A DNA stretch of 48,240 nt from Caballeronia glebae (GCF_001545035.1 NZ_FCOJ02000057.1:1-48240); one strand, 5' to 3'; counted from the stretch's first letter, positions 8,311 through 16,505 are shown. Notes: generated by a model not told the origin, from the letters alone. A program made the numbers and translations.

Positions 8311-8712
8311 ATGTTCATCCGAGACGGCGTCACTTACGAGTTTCATCACATGGGCATTCCGGCGCACGAGCCGCGCGAAGGCGAGCGTTACAGCGCGCAG
8401 TTCCGCATGTACACGAGCGACGCCGATTGCGATCTCATGCGCGTGCAGTATCACCGCTTCGAGGAAGGCAGCACGCTGCCCGCATTGATGCGCACCGTGC
8501 CGCATGCGGCGTTCAAGGTGAGCGATTTGACGAAGGCGATCGAAGGCAAGACGCTTCTGCTCGGCCCGTATGAGCCGATCGACGGCTTTCGTGTCGCGGT
8601 CGTTCGGAACGGCGACGTGCCGGTCGAACTCATCGAGACGACGCTCACCGACGAGCAGATCTGGGAGCGGGCGAAGAGCGGCACGCGGGCGTCGATGTAT
8701 CGTCGGGATTGA
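8311..8712 (+). CDS. VOC (glyoxalase-fold) family protein
   Basis: A 133-residue protein whose pattern suggests paired beta-alpha-beta-beta-beta modules of the vicinal oxygen chelate fold. HHMGIPAHEPREGERYSAQFRMY starts the first module and PHAAFKVSDLTKAIEGKTLLLGPYEP the second; a closing strand reads VPVELIETT. His and Glu residues at the usual metal-ligand sites are present. Such proteins range from dioxygenases and isomerases to antibiotic-binding proteins, so no substrate is assigned. ATG 8311 is preceded by TGGAG. It follows the 55-residue ORF closely and ends before a hairpin shared with the convergent lipoprotein gene. Confidence 0.7.
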   Translation: MFIRDGVTYEFHHMGIPAHEPREGERYSAQFRMYTSDADCDLMRVQYHRFEEGSTLPALMRTVPHAAFKVSDLTKAIEGKTLLLGPYEPIDGFRVAVVRNGDVPVELIETTLTDEQIWERAKSGTRASMYRRD

Positions 8713-8760
8713 CCTGCGGCGGCGTCAGCGTTTGGAACAGGTTGCGCAGCAAGCGCTCGA

Positions 8761-8780
8761 CGACCCGATCGCCCGGGTCG
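8761..8780. terminator. Hairpin between convergent genes
   Basis: A 7-bp stem (CGACCCG / CGGGTCG) with a 6-base loop, followed on the plus strand by a T-rich stretch (TTTCGTCGTCGTGTTT). It lies between the convergent ends of the VOC and glycine-zipper genes and may serve both. Confidence 0.5.
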
Positions 8781-8812
8781 TTTCGTCGTCGTGTTTGCCC
8801 TGAACCGCTCTG

Positions 8813-9289
8813 TCAGACCGTCACGCGCGTGACGCCGCCGCTCGACAGGAGACGCACACGCTGGCCGGCGTAGAACATCTGGCCATCGGCGGACTGGGTG
8901 ATCGCGCGCAGATCGCCATTGTCGAGACGCACGGTGATTTCGAGGCCCTTCTGCCGTTCGAGATGATCCTGAACCTGATCGCCCGCGACTGCGCCCGCGA
9001 TTCCGCCGATCACACCGGCGAGCAGCGAGCCGTGTCCCTCTCCGACCGCGCTGCCCGCGACCGCGCCGAGCAACCCGCCGCCGATTGCTCCGAACGGGGC
9101 CGGGTGGCCGTCGTTGTTTTCGATCGTCACGCCGCGCACGCTTTCGACCGTCGCCATGCGCACCGTTTCTTCGTGCTGCGTCTGCATGCTGTCGTAGACG
9201 TCGGCGGAACTGCCCATCGATGCGCAACCACTCATGCCCACCGTGCAGGCAACGGCCAAAACGCAGACGGCGATAGTCGACTTGTTCAT
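8813..9289 (-). CDS. Glycine-zipper 2TM lipoprotein
   Basis: A 158-residue outer-membrane-type lipoprotein. The signal peptide ends in a lipobox, MSGC, so Cys22 would be lipidated. The centre (about 65-110) is a glycine zipper, with repeated GGGLLGAVAGSAVG and GVIGGIAGAVAGD, as in SlyB/Rick17kDa-type envelope proteins. The C-terminal part is a short beta-rich domain (ITVRLDNGDLRAITQ...). These proteins are thought to stabilise the outer membrane under stress. It is monocistronic, convergent with the VOC gene. Confidence 0.88.
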   Translation of the reverse strand: MNKSTIAVCVLAVACTVGMSGCASMGSSADVYDSMQTQHEETVRMATVESVRGVTIENNDGHPAPFGAIGGGLLGAVAGSAVGEGHGSLLAGVIGGIAGAVAGDQVQDHLERQKGLEITVRLDNGDLRAITQSADGQMFYAGQRVRLLSSGGVTRVTV

Positions 9290-9469
9290 GTTTTGCTCCT
9301 CAGATCGGACGATGTCTTGTTGGGTTCGGCCCGCGTTTCGTGTGTCGCGTTGCCATGAAAAGCATCGTAAAGAGGCTGAATGAGCGCCGAATGAGGATGC
9401 CCGGCGCGCTTGACCTGCATGATTGAAGCGCTTATACAGAACTCTCCTCGCTCGCGACCGGAGTCCTGA

Positions 9470-10228
9470 ATGACAAGATCCGCGATTCCCTTCCTGGTTT
9501 GCGCCGTCGCGCTCGCTGCGTGTTCCAGCGGCGGTCCCAACTCCGCACCGCCGCCGGGCTCCGTCACGACGACGCTGCCCTCGGGCGGCGTCTACAAAGG
9601 CTCGCTCAAGGAGAGCGCGGCCGACGCCACGCTACTCATGCTCTTCGACGGCAGCGCGTATCTCTTCTACGGGAGCGCGGGCGGCACGGGGCTCGCGGGC
9701 GTCGCGGTCGCGAAGAACGGCGCGCAATCGGGCGACGGGCGCTTCACCAGCGAGGCCGCGTTCGACTATCGCGTAGGCAAGGCGTCGGCATCGCCCGCCG
9801 TCTTCAGCGCGAATTTCGCCCACGCGCCCGCAGTCGATGCAACCGTCGCGCACACGGACGGCAGCGCCGGTCTCGCGTTTTCCGGCAACGCCGCGCCGAT
9901 GCTCGACATCGGGCCGAGCCGTGCCAACGCGGGCGGCCTCTACAGCGGACGCGGCATGTCGCTAGGCGGAACCACGCAAACGCGCATCACGGTCGCGGGC
10001 GACGGCTATCTGGCCGGCACGACGACATCCGGCTGCATCTTCAAGGGCACGGCGGCGCCGCACGCAGGCGCGAATGCCTACGACGTTTCGGTGACGTTCG
10101 GCCCCGCGCCCTGCCCGCTCCCGGACGCGACCGTGACCGGTAACGCGGTGCTCGACGGCGCGCGTCTTCTCGTCGCTTTGCCGAGCCCGGACCGCGCCGA
10201 CGTCTTTCTCTTCGACGGCCGGAAATAG
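9470..10228 (+). CDS. Exported lipoprotein of unknown function
   Basis: A 252-residue protein with a clear lipoprotein signal (MTRSAIPFLVCAVALAAC; lipobox LAAC, Cys18), followed by a low-complexity Ser/Gly/Pro linker. The mature part is rich in Gly, Ala, Ser and Thr with alternating hydrophobic residues, suggesting beta structure, and contains two Cys residues (GCIF and APCPLPD) that may pair. I recognise no enzyme motif. Genes of this style (LPSGGVYKGSL...) are common as unannotated surface proteins in Burkholderiaceae. Confidence 0.8.
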   Translation: MTRSAIPFLVCAVALAACSSGGPNSAPPPGSVTTTLPSGGVYKGSLKESAADATLLMLFDGSAYLFYGSAGGTGLAGVAVAKNGAQSGDGRFTSEAAFDYRVGKASASPAVFSANFAHAPAVDATVAHTDGSAGLAFSGNAAPMLDIGPSRANAGGLYSGRGMSLGGTTQTRITVAGDGYLAGTTTSGCIFKGTAAPHAGANAYDVSVTFGPAPCPLPDATVTGNAVLDGARLLVALPSPDRADVFLFDGRK

Positions 10229-10479
10229 ATGCCGCAGGCGACGGCAAGCGGCCGCGAAAATTAGTCATCCGTTACTTACATAAGCGATTTCTATCCTAAG
10301 ATTCTTTTCGCTGCAGGCAGCGTCGTGGCGTTCGCGTCGGTTGCTTTCATGGGTGCGCGCTTCGGCGAAAGTAGTCGTGTGTTGTTCAGTGCAATTTCCG
10401 AGAGAAGCCTTGCTTTGCATGCGACCGGACGACGGCGACGAACGCCCGATCCGGCCGACAACAACCGGAGACAACCCAG

Positions 10480-11748
10480 ATGAACGCAACGCTCAAGCTT
10501 TTGCCGTTGGCCGTCAGTGCGATGTTCGCCTGCCTGCCGTATGCGAACGCCGCGCAGGACAATGTCAGCACGCTTTCGAATTTCCGTCAGACGGGCAACG
10601 CCGCGCCGCCGGAAACCATCCCGCAAGCCGGTCAGACCGCCGACGCGCTGCGCAAAAATCTCGAACAAATCAAGCTGCCTCCGGGCTTCAAGATCGAGCT
10701 GTACGCCGTGGTGCCCGAAGCGCGCGCCATGGCGATCGAGCCTTCGACGGGCGTCGTGTTCGTCGGCACGCGCAAGAATCGCGTGTGGCAGGTGACTGAC
10801 CGGACCAAGCAACGCTTCGCGAGCGATGTCGTGCAGTTCGCCTCGTCGGTGACGTTCAAGGTGCCCAACGGCGTGTGCTTCTCGCCGGACGGCGTGCTCT
10901 ATGTGGTCGAGCAGAACCGCGTGCTCGGCTTTCCCGCGGCGCAGTTCTTCGGCGAAGGCGGACCGGATGTCGCGGCGGCGGTCGTCGTGCCGCAGGGCAA
11001 GCTGATTCCGACGCAGTTCGAAAGCTTCAATCACGGCGCGCGCTACTGCCGCATCGGGCCGGACAAAAAGCTGTACGTCGCGCTCGGTCAGCCGTGGAAC
11101 GTGCCGCCGAAGGACAAGCTCGCCGAACTCGACAAGAACGGGCTCGCCGGCATCATCCGTCTGGATCAGGACGGCAAGAACCGCGAAGTCTATGCGCACG
11201 GCGTGCGCAACTCGGTCGGCCTCGATTTCAATCCGAAGGACAAGACGCTCTGGTTCACCGATAACCAGGTCGACGGCATGGGCGACGACACCCCGCCCGG
11301 CGAGCTGGATCATGCGACCAAGAGCGGCGAGAACTTCGGCTTTCCGTGGTACGGCGGCGGCAAAGTGCGCACGGTCGAATACAAGGACCAGAATCCGCCG
11401 GCGGGCGTCGTGTTCCCGCAGGTCGAGTTCGCCCCGCACGCCGCCGATCTCGGCATGTCGTTCTATAACGGCAAGATGTTCCCGCAGAAGTATCAGGGCG
11501 GCATCTTCGACGCGGAGCACGGTTCGTGGAACCGCACGAAGCCAATCGGCGCGCGCATCATGTTCACGCCGATCAAGGACGACGGCACCGCGGGCGCGAC
11601 GGAAGTGTTCGCGGAAGGCTGGCTCACGGGCAGCGGCGAGTATATGGGCCGCCCCGTCGATGTGCAGATGCTGCAGGACGGCTCGCTCCTCGTCTCCGAC
11701 GACTACGCTGGCGCGATCTATCGCATCTCGTATACGGGGGCCAAATGA
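10480..11748 (+). CDS. PQQ-dependent sugar dehydrogenase, sorbosone dehydrogenase type
   Basis: A 422-residue periplasmic beta-propeller enzyme. The signal peptide ends near PYANAAQ. The propeller opens with LPPGFKIELYAVVPEARAMAIEP and carries the family stretches GVRNSVGLDFNP, LWFTDNQVDGMGDDTPPGEL and DAEHGSWNR. These identify the soluble glucose/sorbosone dehydrogenase fold, which oxidises an aldose or similar sugar using PQQ. Electrons probably pass to the cytochrome c encoded next, whose start overlaps this stop (ATGA). The ribosome site is CGGAGACA. Physiological substrate unknown; PQQ synthesis genes are not in the window. Confidence 0.9.
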   Translation: MNATLKLLPLAVSAMFACLPYANAAQDNVSTLSNFRQTGNAAPPETIPQAGQTADALRKNLEQIKLPPGFKIELYAVVPEARAMAIEPSTGVVFVGTRKNRVWQVTDRTKQRFASDVVQFASSVTFKVPNGVCFSPDGVLYVVEQNRVLGFPAAQFFGEGGPDVAAAVVVPQGKLIPTQFESFNHGARYCRIGPDKKLYVALGQPWNVPPKDKLAELDKNGLAGIIRLDQDGKNREVYAHGVRNSVGLDFNPKDKTLWFTDNQVDGMGDDTPPGELDHATKSGENFGFPWYGGGKVRTVEYKDQNPPAGVVFPQVEFAPHAADLGMSFYNGKMFPQKYQGGIFDAEHGSWNRTKPIGARIMFTPIKDDGTAGATEVFAEGWLTGSGEYMGRPVDVQMLQDGSLLVSDDYAGAIYRISYTGAK

Positions 11749-12062
11749 GGGTCGCGCTGACCGGCGCGGTGCTCGCGGGCGTGCTGGCGGCGGTGTCGTG
11801 CGCGTCGTTCGCTGGCGGCGACGTCAAGGCCGGGCGCGCGAAGGCGTCGGCTTGCGCGGCGTGTCACGGCATCGACGGAATCTCGAAGCTGCCGGAAGCG
11901 CCCAACCTCGCCGGACAGACGGAGGAATATCTCGTGAAGGCGCTCAACGATTTCCGCACGGGCGAGCGCAAGAACGAAATGATGTCGATGATGGCGAAAA
12001 CCTTGTCCGACGCCGACGTCGCCAATCTGGCCGCGTATTACCACAGCCTCGGCAAGCCGTGA
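11745..12062 (+). CDS. Small periplasmic cytochrome c
   Basis: A 105-residue class I cytochrome c. A signal peptide (MRVALTGAVLAGVLAAVSCASFAG) precedes a single haem-binding motif CAACH. The distal ligand is probably one of the Met residues in EMMSMM. The protein resembles one half of cytochrome c4/c5 (ACAACHGIDG, PNLAGQ, ADVANLAAYYHSL). The gene overlaps the end of the sorbosone dehydrogenase gene, so it is the likely electron acceptor for that enzyme, passing electrons to a terminal oxidase. Confidence 0.93.
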   Translation: MRVALTGAVLAGVLAAVSCASFAGGDVKAGRAKASACAACHGIDGISKLPEAPNLAGQTEEYLVKALNDFRTGERKNEMMSMMAKTLSDADVANLAAYYHSLGKP

Positions 12063-12128
12063 CGGCAGCCGGCGTGTTGCAAATTTGCTGCGGTCGATTC
12101 CCGATTGCGATTTTTTTTGTTTTAGGTG

Positions 12129-12156
12129 TTGACGCACAGAGTTAAGGGTTTATACT
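12129..12156 (+). promoter_or_regulatory. Sigma-70 promoter of a predicted small RNA
   Basis: TTGACG (12129-12134) and TATACT (12151-12156) are separated by 16 bases, a near-consensus housekeeping promoter with no plausible protein start downstream. Transcription should begin about 12161-12164. Confidence 0.75.
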
Positions 12157-12162
12157 TACACC

Positions 12163-12225
12163 TGTCTCCTCCATGTCTCAACCGATGTGGATTCAAGCCC
12201 GCTCAACTGAAGCGGGCTTTTTTTT
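12163..12225 (+). ncRNA. Predicted small regulatory RNA with anti-Shine-Dalgarno segment
   Basis: A roughly 63-base RNA is predicted from the promoter above and a strong terminator: AGCCCGCT (12196-12203) pairs with AGCGGGCT (12211-12218) and is followed by a run of seven T. The 5' end (CTGTCTCC) would be single-stranded. Next comes a 7-bp stem (TCCATGT / ATGTGGA with two G-U pairs) with an 8-base loop, then the terminator. Single-stranded CUGUCUCC complements GGAGACAG, so it could cover ribosome sites. It lies between the cytochrome gene and the convergent nuclease gene. Not recognised as a named RNA. Confidence 0.7.
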
Positions 12226-12256
12226 GGCCATTTTTTGCCCTCTTCTTGCCGCCGCT

Positions 12257-13300
12257 TCATTGCTCGCCTGGCATATCGCCGCGCAATTCGGCCTCGATCT
12301 GGTCTATCGAAGGCAAGGTGGTCTCCAGCGACGCCGGAACCTCGCGAAGCAGCTGATATTCGGCCACGCCCATCGGTTTGGCGACGCCGCGCAGCGCATA
12401 TTCCGCGACCAGCCGGTTCTTCTCCTTGCACAGCAAAAGCCCGATCGTCGGCTGATCGTCGGGCGCTTTCAGTTGCGCGTCCACGGCGGAAAGATAGAAA
12501 TTGAGCTGGCCGGCATATTCCGGCTTGAACGCCGTCGTCTTCAGTTCGACCACCACGTAGCAGCGCAGCTTGAGGTGATAGAACAGCAAATCGATAAAGA
12601 ACTCGTCGCCGCCCACATCCAGCCGATACTGCCGCCCGACGAACGCGAAGCCCGCGCCCAATTCCAGCAGAAATCGCGTGATGTGACGCGTGAGCGCCTG
12701 TTCGATATCGCGTTCCTGCGCGTTTTCGGCGAGTCCGAGGAAATCGAAGATATACGGGTCTTTGAGCGCGTCGCGCGCCAGATCGGATTGCGGCGGCGGC
12801 AGCCGCTCGTCGAAATTGGTGATGGCGCTGCCGCTGCGCGCGTGCGCGGCGGTTTCGATCTGCATCACGAGAACCTGACGCGACCAGCCGTGCTCAAGCG
12901 ACTTCGCCGCGTACCAGCTTCGATCGTCCTGATTCTTGAGCTTGTCCAGCAACGTGCAAAGGTGGAACCACGGCAATTGTGCAGCAGGCTGCTGCACGAA
13001 TGCCTCGTCCGGCCACGCCTGCGCGAGCGCGCGCATGTATTTGAGATTACGCGGTGAAAAGCCGCGCATGTCGGGAAACGCCGATTTCAGATCGCGCGCC
13101 AACTGATCGATGACGCCCGCGCCCCAGCCTTGTCGCCGCTGACGATCGAGAATGTCGCGGCCGATCTGCCAATACAGCGTGACCAGTTCGCGGTTCGCGC
13201 TGGCCGCAGCCCGCTGGCGCGCGCGCTCGACGCGAAGTTTCAGTTCGGCAAGCCAATGCCGGTAGTCGTCGTCCCACACCTTGGGAAGTTTGACGGTCAT
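12257..13300 (-). CDS. YhcG/DUF1016 family PDDEXK nuclease
   Basis: A 347-residue protein of the YhcG family. The N-terminal helical domain (about 10-165: WQIGRDILDRQRRQGWGAGVIDQLARDL, GFSPRNLKYMRALAQAWP) is followed by a PDDEXK endonuclease-like core (about 175-330). The catalytic set is Asp237 in EFFIDLLFYH and Glu252/Lys254 in VVVELK. Members are linked to DNA repair, restriction or genome defence, often in mobile or variable loci, and their exact reaction is unsettled. AGGAACC precedes ATG 13300. No restriction or methylase genes adjoin it. It is convergent with the predicted small RNA. Confidence 0.88.
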   Translation of the reverse strand: MTVKLPKVWDDDYRHWLAELKLRVERARQRAAASANRELVTLYWQIGRDILDRQRRQGWGAGVIDQLARDLKSAFPDMRGFSPRNLKYMRALAQAWPDEAFVQQPAAQLPWFHLCTLLDKLKNQDDRSWYAAKSLEHGWSRQVLVMQIETAAHARSGSAITNFDERLPPPQSDLARDALKDPYIFDFLGLAENAQERDIEQALTRHITRFLLELGAGFAFVGRQYRLDVGGDEFFIDLLFYHLKLRCYVVVELKTTAFKPEYAGQLNFYLSAVDAQLKAPDDQPTIGLLLCKEKNRLVAEYALRGVAKPMGVAEYQLLREVPASLETTLPSIDQIEAELRGDMPGEQ

Positions 13301-13489
13301 GCGGTTCCTGGTTCGACGCCGGTTGTCGTGGAACGGCCATTATCGGCGGATTCGACTCTTCGGAACATGGAGCGCAGGCGGCGCGGCGGCCTTCTGCGTG
13401 TGCTTCTGCGTCTTCGTTGGTCTCCCGACGCGCCCCTCGCGCAAGGCTTGGGGTTATCTTCCGAGGCTCTTGGGCCTCGATGCTTAATT

Positions 13490-13537
13490 TTGTCCACAAA
13501 AGTTGTCCACAGAAAGTGGGCACAAGCCTGTGGATAT
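13490..13537. promoter_or_regulatory. Cluster of DnaA-box-like sites
   Basis: Within 48 bases lie TTGTCCACA at 13490-13498, TTGTCCACA at 13503-13511, and the inverted ATATCCACA type at 13529-13537 (reading TGTGGATAT on the plus strand). A degenerate fourth site, TGGGCACAA, lies between. Each differs by one base from the relaxed DnaA consensus TTATNCACA or close to it. The cluster occupies the otherwise gene-free 13301-13620 stretch, in which I see nothing else. Confidence 0.5.
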
Positions 13538-13620
13538 CGTTTCAGGTTCTGCTGCAAAGCATTGATTCGACGACACTTACATCCAACGCCTAGCAACGCG
13601 CCCCGTGCGCGCCGCCGGAT

Positions 13621-13803
13621 TCAGTCGGCATTCGGCGTGCAGGACGCGAGCACCGCGTCGATGCGATTCATCTCGATGCTGAAAATCGACTGCGGCGCGG
13701 TGGCGTTCAGCTCGTCCGCGGCGGAGCGCGGCAGCGCCATCGCAATGGTGGCCGTCGCGACCAGCGCAAGAACCACCGACAGGAACCAGGAAAGAACGAT
13801 CAT
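13621..13803 (-). CDS. Small exported or membrane protein of unknown function
   Basis: A 60-residue protein starting at ATG 13803, chosen because GAGG lies 7 bases upstream and a hydrophobic helix begins at once (MIVLSWFLSVVLALVATATIAMAL). That helix could be an uncleaved anchor or a signal peptide ending at AMALPRSA. The rest (about 35 residues) has one Cys and no known motif. A longer frame upstream lacks a ribosome site. Confidence 0.65.
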   Translation of the reverse strand: MIVLSWFLSVVLALVATATIAMALPRSAADELNATAPQSIFSIEMNRIDAVLASCTPNAD

Positions 13804-13926
13804 CGCCAACCTCGTCAAGAAAGTCTCTCTGCATCGGCGCGCTTGAACGTCAGCGCGTGATGTGAAGAGTACGGCTGCACGGCGCATCGCACAGCCCTAC
13901 GGACGGGGGGACTTGAAGGAGGGTGA

Positions 13927-14604
13927 CTAAGGGCGCAGCCTCGGGGACGGCGTGGTCGACACGCCTTGCGCGCGCGCCGCGGCGTCTTGCGCCCGCATCG
14001 CCCGGATGAAGCCTTCGCGTTCGCGCAGACGCCGCCAATAATCCGCGATCGATGGCGCGAAGCCCGCGCTCTGATCGAGCAGTTCCGCGAGCATCAACGC
14101 ATAGCCGACGGAAATGTCCGCCGCCGTGAAGCGTCCGGCGCACAGATACGGCTGCGCGTCGAGCAGCGGCGCGAGCGTGCGCAGGCGCGCGTGAAACCAT
14201 CGCGAGTAATCCTCGACGATTTGCGGCTGCAGCCGCTCCGGCGGCTCCAGATGCGCATAGCGAAGCACGAGCGTCTGCGGAAATGTGAGCGTCGCTTCGC
14301 CGAAATGCAGGAAATTGAGATAGCGGCCGAAATCGGCCTCGTGCGGCGCGACATCGAGCGCGCCCGGCGAATAGCGCGCCGCCAGATACTGGCAGATCGC
14401 CGACGATTCGGTCATGAAAAGCGCGTCGTCCGAGTCGTCGGTGAGCGCCGGAATCGTGCCGAGCGGATTCACGTCCTTGAAACCGCGCGCCAACACGCGC
14501 GGCGGAAACGGCAACATCTTCAGTTCATACGGCACGCCGATTTCTTCCAGCGCCCAAAGCGGCCGGAACGAGCGCGCGCTCACGCAATGATGCAGCGTAA
14601 TCAC
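13927..14604 (-). CDS. Glutathione S-transferase family protein
   Basis: A 225-residue GST. The thioredoxin-like N-terminal domain (1-80) shows the cis-Pro region GTIPALTD and the glutathione-binding TESSAICQYLAARY. The C-terminal helical domain includes FTAADISVGYALML, the conserved N-capping motif. The N-terminal SARSFRP supplies a probable catalytic Ser. It lies 17 bases after the enoyl-CoA hydratase gene and is probably co-transcribed with it. The pairing could mean detoxification of reactive acyl-CoA products, but this is inference only. Confidence 0.9.
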   Translation of the reverse strand: MITLHHCVSARSFRPLWALEEIGVPYELKMLPFPPRVLARGFKDVNPLGTIPALTDDSDDALFMTESSAICQYLAARYSPGALDVAPHEADFGRYLNFLHFGEATLTFPQTLVLRYAHLEPPERLQPQIVEDYSRWFHARLRTLAPLLDAQPYLCAGRFTAADISVGYALMLAELLDQSAGFAPSIADYWRRLREREGFIRAMRAQDAAARAQGVSTTPSPRLRP

Positions 14605-14621
14605 GTCGATTCCTCCGCGCT

Positions 14622-15419
14622 TCAGGCGAGCCAGGACGGCTTGCGCTTCTCCAGAAAACTGCGCACGCCTTCGCGCCCTTCGTCCGATGCGCGGATGCGC
14701 GCGATGCGCTCGGCGGTCTCGCCGATCAACGCTTCATCGACTTCCTTGCCCGCGAAATCCGCGACGAGCTTCTTGCATTCGCGCACACCGTTCGGGCTGT
14801 TCGCGGCGATGCTCGCGGCGATCGCGTCGACGCGCGCATCGAGTTGATCGGCGGCGACGGCTTCGTGCACGAAGGAAAGACGCAGCGCTTCGGCGGCATC
14901 GAAGCGCTCCGCCGTCACGAAGTAACGATGCGCGGCGCGCGCGCCCATCGCGCGGATCACGTAAGGCGCGATCGTCGCGGGCATCAGGCCGAGCTTCGCC
15001 TCGGAGAGACAGAAGTGCGCCGTGTCCGCCGCGACCGCGATATCGCACACCGCGACGAGTCCCATGCCGCCCGCGTAAGCGTCACCCTGCACGCGCGCGA
15101 TGACCGGCTTCGAGCAGGCGTAGATCGTGTTGAGCATGGTCGCGAGGCCAAGCGCGTCGGCGCGGTTCTCCGCCTCGGAATAGCCCGCCATGCGCTTCAT
15201 CCAGTTGAGGTCCGCGCCCGCGCAGAACGCCGGGCCGCTCGCCGCGAGAATGACGACGCGCACGTTGGCGTCGCTGTCGAGCGCGCGGAAGGCGGCGGTG
15301 AGCTCGACGATGGTCGCGTCGTCGAAGGCATTGCGCACATCGGGGCGATCGAGCGTTACGCGCGCCACGTGGCCTTCGATGCCGAGCTTCAGGCGTTGCA
15401 GATTCGCTGCGTCGGTCAT
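14622..15419 (-). CDS. Enoyl-CoA hydratase/isomerase, methylglutaconyl-CoA hydratase-like
   Basis: A 265-residue crotonase-fold enzyme. The oxyanion-hole segments are ASGPAFCAGADLNWMKRM and GDAYAGGMGLVAVCDIAVA. The catalytic-side residues lie in FCLSEAKLGLMPATIAPYVI, with Glu in the first catalytic position. The NWMKRMAGYS insertion and APYVIRAMG resemble LiuC-type methylglutaconyl-CoA hydratases of leucine degradation. None of the other liu genes are nearby, so the substrate remains open. It heads a two-gene unit with the GST. Confidence 0.88.
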   Translation of the reverse strand: MTDAANLQRLKLGIEGHVARVTLDRPDVRNAFDDATIVELTAAFRALDSDANVRVVILAASGPAFCAGADLNWMKRMAGYSEAENRADALGLATMLNTIYACSKPVIARVQGDAYAGGMGLVAVCDIAVAADTAHFCLSEAKLGLMPATIAPYVIRAMGARAAHRYFVTAERFDAAEALRLSFVHEAVAADQLDARVDAIAASIAANSPNGVRECKKLVADFAGKEVDEALIGETAERIARIRASDEGREGVRSFLEKRKPSWLA

Positions 15420-15614
15420 GGTGTAGTCTCCCTGTGCGCTCGAATTGAGCGCTGCTCAATTTATGCCGGCTGGCAGCCTACGTTTCAACGATCAGTGTCA
15501 TCCATAAACATGAAAATGGTCAACTCAAATATTTGAGCGTTACTCACAAATTCGCTTACACGACAATCATCCGACGAGACTTATCGCCGCCATGTCGTGA
15601 AGCGCGCATGCGGG

Positions 15615-15638
15615 GACGTAATATAGTCGTATATATTA
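15615..15638 (+). promoter_or_regulatory. ModE-type operator upstream of modA
   Basis: A perfect dyad, CGTAATATA (15615-15623) and TATATTACG (15630-15638), with a 6-base spacer GTCGTA. Arm sequence and spacing closely match the known ModE operator pattern (CGNTATATA-N6-TATANNACG type). It lies about 100 bases before modA and should repress modABC when molybdate is plentiful. The modE gene itself is not in the window. The remaining 15420-15737 stretch shows only a possible promoter. Confidence 0.8.
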
Positions 15639-15737
15639 CGGTGCTCGCCGAACTGTACGGCACCACGCTCGCGGCCTCCAACGCGCGCCCGAAGTCGATC
15701 CATAACCAGACTTTCAACTCGATTCAAGGAGCTTTAC

Positions 15738-16505
15738 GTGAAGACTCGCATTTTGCGCGCTTTGCTTTGTGCGTTCGTTCCGCTCGCCGCGGGCATCGCC
15801 GCGACGTCGGCGCTTGCCGGCGAAGTGCAGGTCGCGGTCGCGGCCAACTTCACGGCACCCGTGCGGGCCATCGCCGCCGACTTCGAGAAGGACACCGGCA
15901 ACAAAGTGGTCGCATCCTTCGGCGCGACGGGCCAGTTCTACGCGCAGATCAAGAACGGCGCGCCGTTCGAAGTGTTCCTGGCCGCCGACGACGCCACGCC
16001 CGCCAAGCTCGACAGCGAAGGCGCGACCGTGCCCGGCAGCCGCTTCACCTACGCGACGGGCGCGCTCGCGCTGTGGTCCGCGAAGGACGGCTACGTCGAC
16101 GACAAGGGCGAAGTGCTGAAGAAGAACGATTTCAGGCACATCGCGATCGCCAATCCGAAAGCCGCGCCCTACGGTCTCGCCGGCTATCAGACGCTCGACA
16201 AGCTCGGCCTCACGGCCGAGATCAAGCCGAAGGTCGTCGAAGGCCAGAACATCTCGCAGACGCAGCAGTTCGTCGCCACGGGCAACGCCGAACTCGGCTT
16301 CGTCGCGCTGTCGCAGATCTACAAGAACGGCAAGATCACGAGCGGTTCGGCGTGGATCGTGCCGGCGAATCTGCATGACCCGATCAGGCAGGACGCCGTG
16401 ATCCTCAGCAAGGGCCGTGACAATCCGGTCGCGAAGCAGTTCATCGAGTACCTGAAAGGGCCGAAGGCCGCGGAAGTGATCAAGTCCTACGGTTATCAGC
16501 TGTAA
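15738..16505 (+). CDS. modA: Molybdate-binding periplasmic protein
   Basis: A 255-residue solute-binding protein with a cleavable signal (about 1-27, ending SALAG). The ModA family segments are GEVQVAVAANFTAPVRAIAADFEKDTG, SFGATGQFYAQIKNGAPFEVFLAADD, and the molybdate-site SAWIVPANLHDPIRQDAVIL. It captures molybdate in the periplasm and delivers it to ModBC, supporting molybdopterin enzymes. It is first in modABC, behind a ModE operator. Confidence 0.97.
   Translation: MKTRILRALLCAFVPLAAGIAATSALAGEVQVAVAANFTAPVRAIAADFEKDTGNKVVASFGATGQFYAQIKNGAPFEVFLAADDATPAKLDSEGATVPGSRFTYATGALALWSAKDGYVDDKGEVLKKNDFRHIAIANPKAAPYGLAGYQTLDKLGLTAEIKPKVVEGQNISQTQQFVATGNAELGFVALSQIYKNGKITSGSAWIVPANLHDPIRQDAVILSKGRDNPVAKQFIEYLKGPKAAEVIKSYGYQL

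Noticed and set aside
10291..11520. A 409-residue minus-strand frame opposite the sorbosone dehydrogenase
   Set aside because: It is a mirror of a strongly supported gene, with no ribosome site or recognisable motif.
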